Below are positions 12,891 through 26,001 of a stretch of 64,000 bases of DNA, one piece after another (position 1 is the stretch's first letter; each line of letters starts with the position of its first letter). Below the pieces are notes generated by a model, which was not told where the DNA came from, searched no databases, and saw nothing but the letters and a program-made list of their open reading frames with translations. Source of the DNA: Chiridota heheva (Eukaryota > Echinodermata > Holothuroidea > Apodida > Chiridotidae); contig JAIGNY010000062.1 in NCBI GenBank assembly GCA_020152595.1, positions 1-64,000 on the forward strand, given 5' to 3'. Position numbers and translations under genes: made by a program.

Positions 12891-14116
12891 ATCGGAACTA
12901 GGCTGGACTTCGTTATGTTTCGGTATTAAATTTAAAAGTCAAGTTAAGGCCATTACTTACTACTGGTAGTGGTGCTACTACCAGGATTCCCTAATGCATA
13001 TTCCTTACTGCATTGTCACTACCTTTTGTTAGTACACAAGGCCAAATTCACATCTAAATATGTATTTAAATTCCTCGATAACACCCTAATGAATAACACA
13101 GTACTTACAAAAAGCATGAAAACTTTTTAAAATGTCTATGAAAAACTTTTAAAAACTGTCACTTACCCGTCTGTATTATGTAATTATTTCGAAATGTCGC
13201 CACCAATTTAGTTATTAGTCGGCTTTTTTTTAGTGTGAAATCTCCATTTTTATTTTCATCGCGTAAGTTTTCATGGTTGAATTTGTGATTTCAGACAACA
13301 CTTTTTATCCTGTTGAAGGAAATGTTTTTTTTTGTGAAAAAATGATGGAAGTCCATTGTTTCCATTTTTTATTGACCTGAGGTATTTTTGAAACATTTTG
13401 AGAGGATTTCATATCATGTGAATTTGTATTTGTTGAACTTGGGCTTAGTGTTATGTTACTGTAGTGGTCCAGTGTGTTATGAGTGTGTTGATGCTGACAT
13501 GAGAATTTGCTTGTGGCATCAAAAAGTCAATATGAAATTGCACTTTTATTTGAGGTTTTGATTGTTGAATGACTTAAAAGAATATGTGGTGTAACCTTCT
13601 GTACATGACAACTTGCTCAGATGTAAGAGAATTTCGTAAGTTGGTATCCAAAAAGTTTGCGAAACTTGGGTCTTTTTTTACCATCAGGAGATAAAAGTTT
13701 ATTAGAACTGACTTGGGTCGTTGTCAAATGTCTAAATTAACTAGAATTTTGTAAGAATAAGTTATTTTGTACATAAAAAGAGGACAAAAGAAGACACAAT
13801 ACATGAGTTTTTGACATATATTTACTTAATATTTTTTTTTTAAACCGGGAAAGATCATTTTTTCAAGTTTTTATCACTCCTGGGATTCCTGATTGTAGTT
13901 ACGAATCCTTACGTGGTCAGGATTGCGCAATACCAGGATCGAAATACCGGGACTTACGTGACTACCGGGATCCCACACAACGCTATTAACAATTTGTGTC
14001 ATGAATCAGTTTTCTTGAAAAGTAAGCATAATGTAGCATATAGAGTACCATCTGTGTGGTCCTCAAGCATTGTCATACATTTTACTATTTAAGTCAGTGA
14101 CTATCAGTTTCAGTAG

Positions 14117-16600
14117 TCTAATATGTCACCATTAACATTTACCAGTGTGCTAAATGCCTTTTATTTTACATTCTTGCCTACAGCAATGTTGTCTTCTAAT
14201 CATGAAGAGGGAGATCGATGAAAACTTCCTGCCAAGCAGTAGAAATTTACTCTCACCAGATAAAGACTCCTTTCATTTTGGATTGCTATTAATAGCACAG
14301 CACAGACTTGAAAACCTCCAACTTCAGAAATTCACATGGATTCTCGTTTAAATCTTCGTCATTCTCATCTTCAGATCTTGCTCTACTAAACATTGGATCA
14401 GACGTGCTGAGGCATATTTTCCTCTTTCTGATGTGTTTAGTGTTTACTGTGGGGTTTACAAGTGGACGTGATTTCACATCAATATTCTAGGGACTTTCAA
14501 AAATTATTTTAGGTTTCTGACAGAGATAATGAGTTTATAACTGGACTTACAATCGATGATTGTAAACGAAATTACCATCAACAATGGTAATGATGCAATT
14601 TTGATGCAATTTTGTGAGAGCAATGTCTGCTGTTATTTGATTAATTTGTCAGTTCTGTTTTACTTCTGGAAACATTGAAATGCATATAATGTGGGCAGCC
14701 CACGTGAACTTTTGCTATGAAGTACTTCATTTTCAACCCGAACTTGCCTTGAAATTCACATTATTTTCACAGTTCAATTTTTGAATGTCATTCATAATTG
14801 TTGTTTCCATCGTGTGTCTGGAGAGTCTACCATTTTCAGGTGCTTTCAAATTTCATTGGAAACGTTGTTGGGTATCACAGCTGTGGGCACATCTACAGTA
14901 GCAGGCCTATACAGTAGTTTTGCTTTTTCAGAGGGGTGCTCCTCTCTGCCCCTCTTTTACCTTCACCCTGTCCATTTTACTAAGCACTCTACATTTTGTT
15001 CACAAAATATACTTTTGAGAACTATTTTGGGTCATTCCATGTCAATTTGGCAGAAAAAATTTGAAAATGTAACCCACCATTTCAGATGTGCTTGAAATTT
15101 GGTATATGTTAGGAATTATATATTATAAGAACACCCCAAAAATGTTTAATAGCCTCATTGCTCAAGTTATTGTTGAGAGGATGCTATTGCCTAATTCTCG
15201 ATCACTTTTGTACTCATTTCTTTCCGTTGGCGGTCATTTTGAAGTTCCGACTAAACAAATTACCATTTTACTCAAAATTGCTTTTGTTTACCCACAACGT
15301 TCTAAAAAATTAGCACTGGACTGTTTTTGAAGGTGGGGAATCCAAAAATGGCATTTCAGTGCTCCAAAGGCAAGTCTTCATTCCGAATTTTTCAGAAAAA
15401 AATAATGTTATAAAATGTCTCTGAAATATTTCATTTCCAAAGTCCTTGCCACAAAAGTATTAAATGTACACGGCTGAAATAGTTTATCCATCTATGGACC
15501 ATACATGACAGTGGTTGTGTTTATATTTTAGAGTGTTTTAATCTCACTGTCAAATTATTGGCCATTTTTTGTGATTTTTTCCATTTTAAAATAAAAATAT
15601 AACTTATTAACCATATGTTATACCATTATTACTTACATCCTAAAATTATGGTATAGTGGAGTAACAGTATTTCAAATATCAAAGCTCTAAGATTGGATGA
15701 TTTATTTTAATAGCATTTTTAAGTGTTCAAGTGTCATTTGGTGAGATTTTCATAAATTGTCGGATCATTTTAAGGAAATTTCCTTCAATACTGGACATTT
15801 TTTGTATATATTTTCTTCCATTTTGGAAAATTTCTCTGGCAATTATCTGAGAATGTTGCAGTACTAAATTTGCGGTCTGTATTTTCATATACAATCTAAT
15901 CATTGTTTCATTTTGGACCTTATTTTTAAAGCATGCATAAATTTGTGGGCCTCGCATAATATTTTTGGGGGACAGGGCCTTCCTAGCTACACCACTGATT
16001 GTTTCCACCCAGGGGCGTACAGTAGCTAAGGTACTTTCTGACAAATTGTATGTATGTGAGCTGGCGTCAGTGTGAGTGCGTAACACAAAGCTTTATGGAG
16101 TGGGGCCTGAGGAACCCTGGAAGTTTTGGTATTTGGAGGGGTAAATTTTGACCAGAATTGGCTTAAAATGTTTGTTCTTTTTAAAAGGAGCTATGCCCAC
16201 CTTTCATACAATTAAAGTGCAACACTTATGTGATGTATAAATTATCTTCATATCAGGCTATATTTGATCAACACTATGCCCCATTTTCCAGTGGCTTAGC
16301 TAAAGGGTGACAGGTGGGGACGGGCAATTTTTCTTTTGCCTTGAAATTTCGCAAAAGTCAAGAATTTTGCGGATTCTACTTTGCGAAATAGAAACTACAG
16401 TATGTTTGGTAATCCTGATGAAAGCAGTCGGTCTTTGAGAATTTGTGAAGTAGGTCTAGAGTTATGAACTTTCCGACTTTTCCCTCAAAACTGATTGAAG
16501 TGTTAATTTGCTCAAAACATCTCACTTTTACTCAAAATTTTCAAAGTTTGTCCGCAAAATATCCCAAAGTTTCGGTATCAGTAATCAGTAAGTGTGTGTG
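14117..16600 (+). repeat. Segmental duplication, copy 2
   Basis: Direct repeat of 1-2505. Here the left edge is visible: similarity begins at AGTCTAATATGTCACC (14117) after unrelated sequence, although copy 1 is cut by the window there, so this edge is only a lower bound. Similarity ends near 16600 at a GT/G-rich run. A 119-codon minus-strand ORF is open in both copies (1622-1981 and 15727-16086), but nearly all differences between the copies within it change an amino acid, which argues against coding. Confidence 0.9.
14184..14351 (+). CDS. Possible terminal exon of an unknown gene (in duplication copy 2)
   Basis: An acceptor-like TTGCCTACAG ends at 14183, followed by 55 open codons and TAA at 14349-14351. 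The peptide contains KREIDENFLPSSRNLLSPD and no family motif I recognise. No upstream exon could be linked. In copy 1 the equivalent frame is broken. If real, the rest of the duplicated segment would be 3' untranslated and flanking DNA. A chance ORF is equally likely. Confidence 0.22.
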   Translation, partial: QCCLLIMKREIDENFLPSSRNLLSPDKDSFHFGLLLIAQHRLENLQLQKFTWILV

Positions 16601-16639
16601 TATGTGTGTGTGTGTGGGGGGAAGGGGGGGGGGAGGCGG

Positions 16640-17115
16640 TAGGACAGAAAAGTAGCCACGCCACTGCCATTTTCTCAAACTCCCCTCTACCTACCGTCGG
16701 GGCTTGTTTTTGATTTGTCAGATTTGTCGGATAGGAACAATTTATGTGTTAAGTAGCATATATCTCTAATTGTATCCCCATGTCGGAAAGACTATACACC
16801 TCCACCAGTCCACCGGCATATCTTGGCGCATTGCATGCATTATGGTATATTTGTGGCTCTCAATAAAATCAAATTTAAAAAGGTGGGGAGGGGGTAGGAC
16901 AAAGTCTAGCTGCGCCACTGCTATTTTTTAAAGATCCCCTGTACTTCCCGTCGGGGAATGGTTTTTCATTTGTCGGTTAGGAACAATTTTGTGTGTTAAG
17001 TAGCATATCCCCATGTCGGAAAGAATATACCCCTCCACCTGTATATCTTGGCGCATTACATGCATTATGAGATTGGCTCTCATTATGACTTGTGGGTCTC
17101 AATAAAAAAAAATTG
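16640..17115 (+). repeat. Tandem duplication, ~240 bp unit, two copies
   Basis: Units at about 16640-16880 and 16881-17115 share GGTAGGACA, GCGCCACTGC or CGCCACTGCC, CCGTCGGGG, GGAACAATTT, GTTAAGTAGCATAT, CCCCATGTCGGAAAGA, TATCTTGGCGCATT and CTCAATAAAA. There is no coding content. Confidence 0.8.
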
Positions 17116-17589
17116 AGCTTGCCAAAGCTGCAATCTCAGTAATCTCCTCAATTAAACGAGCAGTGTCCTAAAAAACTGATTTAATTGTGCAGGTAACGAC
17201 AGCTAGGTTTATGTTCTTGTTTTGCAGATCTATGAGCCGCCAGGCTGATCCAGCAAACACGACAATTAAAAATCCCACAATTATAGTTAATACAAAACAT
17301 TGTCCAAAACATTATGACTAAAGGGCTTGACACTGTCGCGCAAGACATACGCATTATGAATTTTACATGTGTCGGCATAGATCTATTGATTGTGGATAAG
17401 GTGTTAGTAATATTTCAGACAAATTGATCAGTTCATGATATTTTATTGTCTTGGTGTCACAACCTAATTTATTTACACAAAAATGTTTTGTGTTGAAAGT
17501 TATTTGCCAAGGAAATTATCCTTGTATTGTGTATGGAAGATCGCCCCAAATTTCTCAACAGATATCAAAATTTTCCGACGCAATTTGAA

Positions 17590-17870
17590 TTGAGGGGTGT
17601 ACCCGACATAATTTGGATTGGGTGGTGTGCCCGACAAATTGGTTTCGGAATGTACCTGACACAATTTGGACTGGGGGTGTACCCGACAATTCGGATTATG
17701 GGGTGTACCCGACATCAGTTGAATTAGAGGTGTATCCGACACAATTTGGGTTGGGGGTGTACCCGACAATTTGTATTGGTTGTGTACCCAACACAATTTG
17801 GATTCGGGGGTGTACCCGACAAATTTGATGGGGCCCGATACCCCCCGACATAAGTTGGATTGGAGGCGGG
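17590..17870 (+). repeat. Minisatellite, ~30-bp unit (GGGGTGTACCCGACA)
   Basis: About nine imperfect tandem copies of a ~30 bp unit centred on GGTGTACCCGACAcAATTTGGATT. The unit length is close to a multiple of three, which is why several overlapping ORFs rich in VYPT/GVPD run through it on both strands. Isolated relatives of the unit occur at 19320-19335 and 24306-24350. Confidence 0.85.
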
Positions 17871-17879
17871 AGGGGGTGA

Positions 17880-18965
17880 CACCCACCGGTTGCTATGCCT
17901 CTTTGCCTTCCACTCTTCTCATTGGTATTGCAAAAGGGTTTGTATACTCTCAGTTTTATTTGAAAACTTTACATATTCATATTGGATATATTTTTAGACT
18001 GGACTTTCACATACAGGGCGCTAGTTTGAAAAAAGAACAAATATTTTGAAAGCAATTTAATAAATATACTGTTGTGCATTTTAAGTGAAGTCTTATAAGC
18101 ATCATGACCTCATAGGCCTAACCGTGCAACTTTTGAATTTGAAAAAAAATGTGCTTTAATTTATTGTTCTTTCTTATAAGTTAGCGATACTGCATATGTC
18201 CATGGTATTTTTAATAAAGGAGTGTTTGTTGTTTTAAAGTAAATAAAGTGTCAATATTAACAATTTCTTTTAAAGAAAATTAAAGTGCCAATACCAACAA
18301 TTTGGTGGTGTTTGTCCCTCGAGCCGTAAAAGCACCACATCTTATTTGTTCATGTATGGTGAAGAGAAATATGCACGTTATATATAAAAGTGATTATGCC
18401 TATGTGTTCTCTGTGTTCAGAATATGCCCGACATTTATAATATTTTGTAAGCATGCATGAGCTTCCTTACTTTCCTAGTTTTCATTATATTAGTTTCTTT
18501 TTATCAAGCAAGTTTAAGAATACCTTGCCAATACTTAAGGAATAGCTTGTTATTTATTCTAGGCTAAAATAATTGTGTATGCAACCCTTTGTTGTCTTTG
18601 TTCAAGGTATCTGATATTTATCTATTTATTTTAGTTTTGCATGCTTCTCAGTTTGGTTAGGTTCAGGTTTTTACTGCACGTTTAATTAAGTGAAGGTTTC
18701 TGTATGATTGAACCAACATAGGATTCAAGTTGTTTCTCACTGTTAAGAGATGGGGTTAAAACCAAAAACTGTGTTACCGCATGTACTGGAAAACTCTCTC
18801 TTTACGTGTATCTGCTTTCTGTAGACCTTTCCAAATCTGAATCAATGGTTTTGGGATCATGTCAACAACTTCTCGCTCTGATTAAAATAGGAACTTCATG
18901 TAGAGTGGTGTAAACTTTTGAGTTTTAGGTGGTCAGTCTCACCGTGGGGATCGCAAGTGAGCAGG
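17880..18965. other. Gene-free AT-rich stretch
   Basis: No feature recognised apart from AT-rich single-copy-looking sequence. ORFs are short and without motifs. Confidence 0.45.
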
Positions 18966-18973
18966 CTTATCTG

Positions 18974-20168
18974 CAGGGCCGGATTAAAGCATGTGCATGG
19001 GCCACAAACAAGTGTCCTCCTGTGGGGCCCGGCCCACTGTTCAAAATTGGAAATGTGCATAGTGCCCAACAACATGACAAAAATATAATGATTGCCTCTA
19101 GTTCTGGTGAGAAATCAAACTTTCCCTCCAGGTGTGCTTTTTCTTCCTCACTGCTGCCGTCACATTTTGAATCATTATTTACTTTATCATTTGATAGGCG
19201 TTTCTTGCATTGGGGTTGTCTTGCATTTTTATCCCCTCGCCAACGAAGTTGGTGTATTTGTATTTCACTTCTAGGCATATACCAAGGAAAGCACACGTAA
19301 GTCACAATGACTTAGTTTCCAGTGTGTACCCGATGAATTTATGGTAGATTAATGGAGTATGGCAGGCAAAGGGAATGGCAGGTGAATGCATGAGACATGT
19401 TGGGGTGATAGTTGTAAGTGAGGGGATGGGAGGAAAGAATGTCGGGTGGAAGATGGCATAATGATACAAAATTAGGTTTATTAGTACATCCCATGCTTTA
19501 TTTTGAGAACACTGAGACAAGCGCTAAGATAACACAGCGGCGGTATCAGCATTACATCTGTTTTCTTTTATTTCCGAACCACAAGCATGGTGTCAGTTTC
19601 AAAGCTGTATGGCCAATTCCCTTCTCAGATTCCACCTGGAAATAATGAAGTATATTTAGCAACACAGATATATCCCATTAACAAAGGGTGTCTTTGTTTG
19701 TGTTTGTTGTTTGGGGAAAGAGTCTATGTTTGATATGGCCTGGTAGCAATATAATATGGTGGAAAATTTGATCATTTATGGCTTGTGGGATTTTCTGATA
19801 CCATGAAATGGCCTGTGGGACAGGGTGGGTTGGCACGTGGTACAGGGGGGGATGGCGTGTGTGACAGGGGGATGACATGTGGTAAAGGGAGGGATGGCAT
19901 GTGGTACAGGGAGGATTGACATGTGGGACAGGGTGGAGGCCCTTTCCTGGACCTTGGCTTTTGCTAAGATGGGACCCTTTTCTCATCGTCTTTTCTGATG
20001 TGGGGACCCATAGACCTTGGATGTTGCTACATGTAAGATGGGGCCCATTTTCTGATCACCTATCTCCGCTGTGAGGGCCCTTTTTTTGTTTTTATGGGTG
20101 AACATTTTCTGAAAGGGCCCCCACATCGGGATGTGCCCAGGACCCCCACATTTCTAAATTCGGCCCTG
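18974..20168. mobile_element. hAT-like non-autonomous element with 8-bp target duplication
   Basis: The left end CAGGGCCGGATT (18974) and right end AATTCGGCCCTG (to 20168) are imperfect inverted repeats. The flanks CTTATCTG (18966-18973) and CTTATCTA (20169-20176) agree at 7 of 8 bases, the duplication size expected for hAT elements. CAGGGCCGGATTT-type termini are common among hAT families. The 1195 bp interior shows no transposase. It contains a G-rich minisatellite at about 19795-19945 built on ATGGCATGTGGTACAGGGAG-like units. ORFs crossing it are incidental. Confidence 0.7.
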
Positions 20169-20176
20169 CTTATCTA

Positions 20177-21480
20177 TGTTACAAGCAAGCTAAGAAATTA
20201 ATGTTTTTGGACATGCAGTTTTGAAGACTGGTGAACACTGCCCACCCGAAGAAAAACTTCCCATTTCAATGGTCAGTTGAAAATTTGGATGGGAACCAAC
20301 TTAGTTTGATACACTTGGCATTTTTTGATCGGCTTTGAAAGTTTCATAGACCTTACTAAAAAAATGATGATATGTGATTCACCTGTCCTACACTTATCAA
20401 AGAGAAGAATTGGATACAGAATAGCTATGACATCATCATAAATTGAATTAATGGACAGCATATTTTTAAAGGGACTCTATGAGCAGTTTATTCTACATTC
20501 TTGAAAGGAAAAATTAATGTGCTGAAAAAAATCTTGTTTACTGTGGATAATCCTATTTGACAAATTATCCGAAATGAAATAAACTAGATTCACCATGAAT
20601 ACATTTGACTGAGCACTTGTCTGTAATAGGCCGCTTATTGCCCGCAGCACAGCAATACTGAATGATTTTTACAGAAATGAATATTTTTTAATCTTATCTG
20701 ATTTACAAAGGCGTGGTTCCCAAAAAAAGTTAATGTTCATGTGTTTATAATTCAATCAAATATACTATAATTTTGCCATTCTACATAGAGTAAAACTGAT
20801 AAAAAAACTTCAAGGAATTGATCATGGGATCGATCTCTTTTCTCCTACACAAGAAACTTCTTGAAATATCATTTATTTTATTTAAGACAGCTTTTACCTA
20901 TGCAGATAGCATACAGAATGGTGTTATTTGAAGTGTGGCCTATTGTATAGGTAATTATACATATAGATTCAAATGACCAGCTTGGGTTTTTTTTTTTTTG
21001 CGTACAGTATGCTGCCGCTCATACAAAAAAAAACACATCTGGGTCCGACTGGTTACCTGCATGCTTCCAAAAATTCCAGCAAGAACTTAAATTTTGTTTC
21101 CGGTTACTCGGAACTTTGCGTTGCTTCCTTGATTGTAAACAAATCCTTTAATGCCAAAAATTAGGGTTTATATTTGTCTAGCTCAAAAACTTTAATATAT
21201 TGGTGGTACCTGAAAAGGTGACAGGGAAACAATTAAAATAGAGAGCTAATCAACTGATCATATCATCATTTGCATACTTTTTTCAAACATTTTGAACTGA
21301 AACTAATAAAGCAAATATTTCAAATATTTCAAATATTTTGAACTGAAACTAATAAAGCAACAAGGCAATAATTGCCACTAATTTTGATAAGATTGTTTGC
21401 ATTCTGTCAGCCTTTTTTCGCAATGTTTCCAGATATAGTTCTCACTGTTCAAATTTCTTCTTCAAGGAGTACTGTCCAGA
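20177..21480. other. Gene-free stretch
   Basis: No recognisable gene. A minus-strand 62-codon ORF at 20273-20461 has no motif and no convincing splice acceptor. A short direct repeat of TTTTGAACTGAAACTAATAA occurs at about 21290-21360. Confidence 0.4.
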
Positions 21481-21487
21481 TATTTAC

Positions 21488-21717
21488 CTTGATAACATCT
21501 GCAAATTTTGTGATAGACATAAAAGTTTCTTCATTGTACATGACATTTACTAATACGATTCGGCCACTAATACCCAAATGGAAGGCATCATGTCCAGGCT
21601 GTGTGATAGTATAAATGCTGTTGCTGTCTTCCACGTCAGGTTCCATTTATGTTGCAATGAATGAAATTGGTGAAAGCATCTGCCAAACGGGTGGGTGTTT
21701 TAATTCCACAGATTTGT
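21488..21717 (-). CDS. Candidate first coding exon of an unknown gene
   Basis: Read on the minus strand, a strong acceptor (TTTTATTTTTTACAG) borders 21717, an ATG lies at 21646, and the frame stays open for 53 codons to a donor GTAAAT just below 21488 in phase 0. The peptide starts MEPDVEDSNSIYTITQPGHD and continues GRIVLVNVMYNEETF. I do not recognise the family. No next coding exon could be found at lower coordinates, and the stretch from ATG to donor is short. The acceptor plus donor plus ATG combination is what supports it. Confidence 0.3.
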
Positions 21718-22225
21718 CTGTAAAAAATAAAAGGAAAACATGAATTTATCAGTTTTTTTTTACTACAATACTGAACAAAAGGAAAACTGCATGAATTGAA
21801 ACGATTATGACTTCGTCTTAACTAAGATTATGCAAATTGACTACTTCTGTGTTTCTTTTTCTAAAGAAAGGTTATTTAGCAGGCATGTGTGAACAGCAAG
21901 TAGCTCAAATAAATGGAAAAATGTAGCAAAAAGAAATAAGAAAATTTCAGGAATGTTTGCACAACTGGTTTTACTGTATCCTATGACAGGTACCAAAGTG
22001 TTGTGTATGGTGATCTAAAGGATGTCACAAATTATGAATATATCAAAAGTAGTTAATAGAATAAAGACAAATGGCCACTCAAATTTAAAGAGAGGCGAAA
22101 TCATCATATAGACACAATATTTAGAATTCCATTCAAATTGTTTGATTGACTGAAATTTCAAACATTTACTGCACAATTTGTTGGCTCTTATTTCTAGATA
22201 TACATTAATTAAAAGGTCAACACAT

Positions 22226-22300
22226 GTAATAGCCCAGTTGGTTAGGACGATGGGTTTCGCTTCTTTTTCAAACCAATGTTGTGAGTTCGAGCCCCTATAG
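22226..22300 (+). repeat. tRNA-derived sequence (SINE head or tRNA relic)
   Basis: TAGCCCAGTTGGTTAGGACG resembles the D-arm/A-box of a tRNA, and GAGTTCGAGCCCC about 40 bases later resembles the T-arm/B-box. The segment between them is too long and poorly paired for a normal anticodon arm, and an acceptor stem is not clear. A decayed tRNA-derived SINE is more likely than a working tRNA gene. Confidence 0.5.
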
Positions 22301-23047
22301 AATCATTTATTTCAATTTTTGCTTTTATCTTTTTTTCTTTCACAGTAATTTACGTCTAGTGACTACTATTGTAGTTTTATCTTTATATTTCACTTTCAGA
22401 CAAACGCGTTGGCAAAAAAGGTTTATCGTAACGATATGCATTGTGCATGAAACCTCGCACACACACAACATGCCACTATCTTGACTGTACAAACAGACAG
22501 TACAAGGTTCCTGTGCGGTCCACAACCGGAAGTGATGTAAATGTTCTCATCACACAATTGTATTGAGACGAGCCTCTGTCTTTAAAATGTTCTTTAATAA
22601 ACAGATACATTACTGTACACATGTTAGCTTGATTTTCAAAAAACAAAAAACAGATTTTTTAGTTTACAAATCAATCCCTTCCTGGTGACTTCTTAACATC
22701 AAATCAATTTTTGAAAAATGGATTTAAGCCATGTAACTTTTGCATGAGTACGTACATAAAATATGTATTAAAAAGAATTGAGATTTACACAAAATATCAG
22801 ATATACATTACAAACCCCTGTGACTGGGATTTTACAAAGAAAAATTTATATTCTGTGGAAAAATTTAAAATACAGTGCAAGTACACGACTACATGTACTG
22901 TATATTCAAAAGCATGAAATATCTTGACTCTCCTGTTCTCAAAATTTGTGACACCAAAAGCAATGTCAGGCAACACAGTAGCTTCAACAGTGATTACTAA
23001 ACTGGGCCATTGATATACATGTAGATGTTATTTTTGTCCATACTTAC

Positions 23048-23176
23048 TGTATATGTAAAAGGATCCAGCTTATGTTGTGCTGGTCCACACTCTTCAAGCT
23101 TAAGATGGTTGTCTATCAGTTGCTATCGAAAGTCCACCATGAGCCAAATTGCTGCAATTTCTACTGTGATCCATGC
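23048..23176 (-). other. Candidate non-coding (5' UTR) exon upstream of the 21488-21717 exon
   Basis: On the minus strand an acceptor TTTTGTTTCCAG borders 23176 and a consensus donor GTAAGTA follows 23048. All three frames contain stops, so it could only be untranslated; it contains a short upstream ORF. It lies about 1.3 kb upstream of the candidate coding exon on the same strand. The evidence is splice-site quality only. Confidence 0.25.
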
Positions 23177-23686
23177 CTGGAAACAAAACATTTAATGAGG
23201 TTATACTTTAAAGTATGATACAGTTTGTACTGAAAGTAAAATTGGTGTATGCTGTTAAATGATTAGAGGGGATCAGAAACCAAAAAAAGGAAAATTTTCA
23301 TATTTGATATGCATTCACCTAGCTTCTATACCAAAATCAAGAAAACAATTTCTTCATACCACCATGGGGGACTGCAGATTACCCAATGTTCAGAGCTGGA
23401 ACTCACAACAAAAATGTCTTACTAGTAGCTGTTGATACTACGCTGCAAATTGCAAGGAAAATTGATATTCAAAGTCTTCTAATAAATTAAAAGCCAGATA
23501 GTGTGTTAACATGGACAAATATACAATAAAAGTCAACATTTCTGATTGTTCATACCCAAAATCTGACAACCAATCAATAACCGCCGCTGAAGTGACTAGC
23601 TGTACATATAGAACATGCGTACAGTATACATGCCTATACATGTACTTTTACGAATTATACTGGAATGAGATTCCCTCTTTAACTTG

Positions 23687-23882
23687 AAGCTATGGTACTA
23701 GCCTGCACTGTAAGCTATGGTACCAGCTTACACGTTAAGCTATAGTACTAACCTACACTGTAAGCTATGGTACTATCCTACACGTGAAGCTATGGTACTA
23801 GCCTACCTGTTAATCTATGGTATAGTCTACACGTTAGGCTATGGTACTAGCCTACACTGTAAGCTTTGGTATTAGCCTACAC
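23687..23882 (+). repeat. Minisatellite, ~25-bp unit (AAGCTATGGTACTAGCCTACAC)
   Basis: About eight imperfect tandem copies of a ~25 bp unit: AAGCTATGGTACTAGCCTAC followed by ACTGT or ACGTT. The copies vary at the GTACTA core. There is no coding potential. Confidence 0.85.
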
Positions 23883-23889
23883 TTAATTT

Positions 23890-25998
23890 GAATGACCATT
23901 TAAATGAGTGTAAACTGGTGATATTATTATGTTGAATTCCAGACCAATAAACGGGGTATTACAATCGCCTTGATAATGTCCCCGCTGTCCAGCGCGCTTC
24001 CGAGGTGAAAATATCAATTTCGATGAAATCGGACACAAATTTTGTCAGTATTTTGGGGTTATAAAAGGAAAATTAAGCAATGGAATCATCAAACATGATT
24101 TTGCAGCACACGTCTGAAGTTCTGAGGTGACGAGACAAAACCCCTTGGTACACTTTTAAAGTCGATGTAAAATTCACCCGACAGTTCATTGAGGTTTATT
24201 CAAGAATGATAGATGAACATTTATGTTTAATTTGACATTTAATTTAGGAATTTCACAAGTGCGTTGTCTCTTCCACAGTGAGATTCAAAGTGAACCTGTA
24301 TTTTATAGGTGTACCCGATTTGAGTATTTGGTCATCCAGACAATTTGGACATCCGGGACTCTTTAGTCTACGTATGCACAATCAAATTCAAACTTCGAAA
24401 TGATCTATTCTACCATATTTCCTGCAAACACACCCAAGCGAACGTAGAGATTTAGGCCTGTAGAGGTGACTGCTAATTTCACACTTGCTGTATGGTAAAC
24501 TGATTTGTTTCCACCAACAAACTGGTTCAGATTTACTCACGTTTCATGACGTCATCCTGAATACTCAAATATTTACTCGACGTTTTATACCATAGGCCAA
24601 GAACTAGTAGAAATGCTTGATCAAATCCTTTACTATTATTATCAAACTAAAGTTTAACTTACAGACTTTTGTTGCACTTGCATAACTGATGATAGCCTAC
24701 TACTACTTAGTCAGAATAAGATCTGACTGTAGTGTACGCTTAGTACTCTCCGTAGTACCGTCGGATTGATGCCAGGCGTGTTAGTATGCCGTTGGTGACA
24801 GCTGGCCGTCCGAGGCAATCCCAATATCAACCCGCACTGAGGGATGTGTATAATAACTAGTATACGATGGTAGCCATTGCAAGTAGTGCCCTACTAAGTG
24901 AGGTGTTTATTTCACTAACTACTAGTACTACTATGCTAACTCAGTTAGGTTTTGTAGGCCTGCTGTACGGTTTTAATATACTTTATACAAAGTAGGCGTA
25001 GCCTACAATACAAGAAAATCGGGATGAAAATATTTCAGTCCTAGTATTAAAATGATATGAATATTACAGTTGTAGTTCATGATCTAGGCTAGCTTATTTT
25101 TTTATTTTTTTACAATTATACAAACTAATTCAAACTAGAGAAATTATTATTTTTACACTGATTAGGTACTAACACTGCAGTAATTAACATCGACAATAAC
25201 AACAACATGAAATTATGTTACTAACCTCAATTTCGTAGTTTAATTTCTCCGTGAATTTCAGTAATCAGAGGTCCAGAGAAAATTTAATCAGATTTTGCTA
25301 TACCTCCTGTACATATGCAGAGCTACAATTTTCACAAAATTTAAATGTTTTTTTGTATTTTTAATGAAATCCTTGTTAAAACGCGACTGCCTAACGGTAG
25401 CACGTAATAAGAAGTAACTAATTTTCTTCAAATTTCTCAAAAGCCGGTGAATTTTAAAAGCCCACTGTAAAAAGGTCATTCATATGCCGGTATTTTAAAT
25501 CGTGAAAAAAAAATTGAACCCTAAGCAGTGGTTGAGTTCCCAGCGTTCGAAATGTGTCTGATTTTTATGTTATTCCTATACAAACTTTAAATTTGGATAG
25601 ATGCATTGTGAGATACTTCTGTAAAGGATCCCGATCGGGAGAACAAAGCTGTTCTCCTGATCAGGGGGTACGAGCCGGACTGATTACGGGGAAATAATTT
25701 TGGAGGCCATTAGTTATAATCACTCTTGATTCAACCCTGATCGTGTATTCTTCAAACCCCTAAGTTACCCCAAAATCGTGTCTTATATGGTTCAGAAAGC
25801 TGCAAAAAGGCACTGGAGCCAAGAAGAGGGAGTCCACTTGTCCCATGCTCACCTTCCACGCACTCATTCGGACCCCGTCGATTTTCTACCTGTCTACTGC
25901 TGTCCCATGCCCCTATCCCTTTCTATTTCCCACCGACACCTATCTGTCCATAGTACTGTGAATACATTCCTTTGCCTGTGCATATTGTGTCAGTATTA
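23890..25998. other. Gene-free stretch upstream of the transposon
   Basis: No recognisable exon. I looked here for the missing first two exons of the sPLA2 paralog whose exon 3 starts at 29885 and did not find them. One relative of the GTGTACCCGA minisatellite unit lies at 24306-24350. Confidence 0.4.
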
Positions 25999-26001
25999 GT
26001 C

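Noticed and set aside
17500-18049. Overlapping ORFs with VYPT or GTPP repeats
   Set aside because: Produced by the ~30-bp minisatellite at 17590-17870 in several frames.
19678-19986. 102-codon minus-strand ORF rich in CHTRHPPLYHVP
   Set aside because: Product of the G-rich minisatellite inside the hAT-like element.
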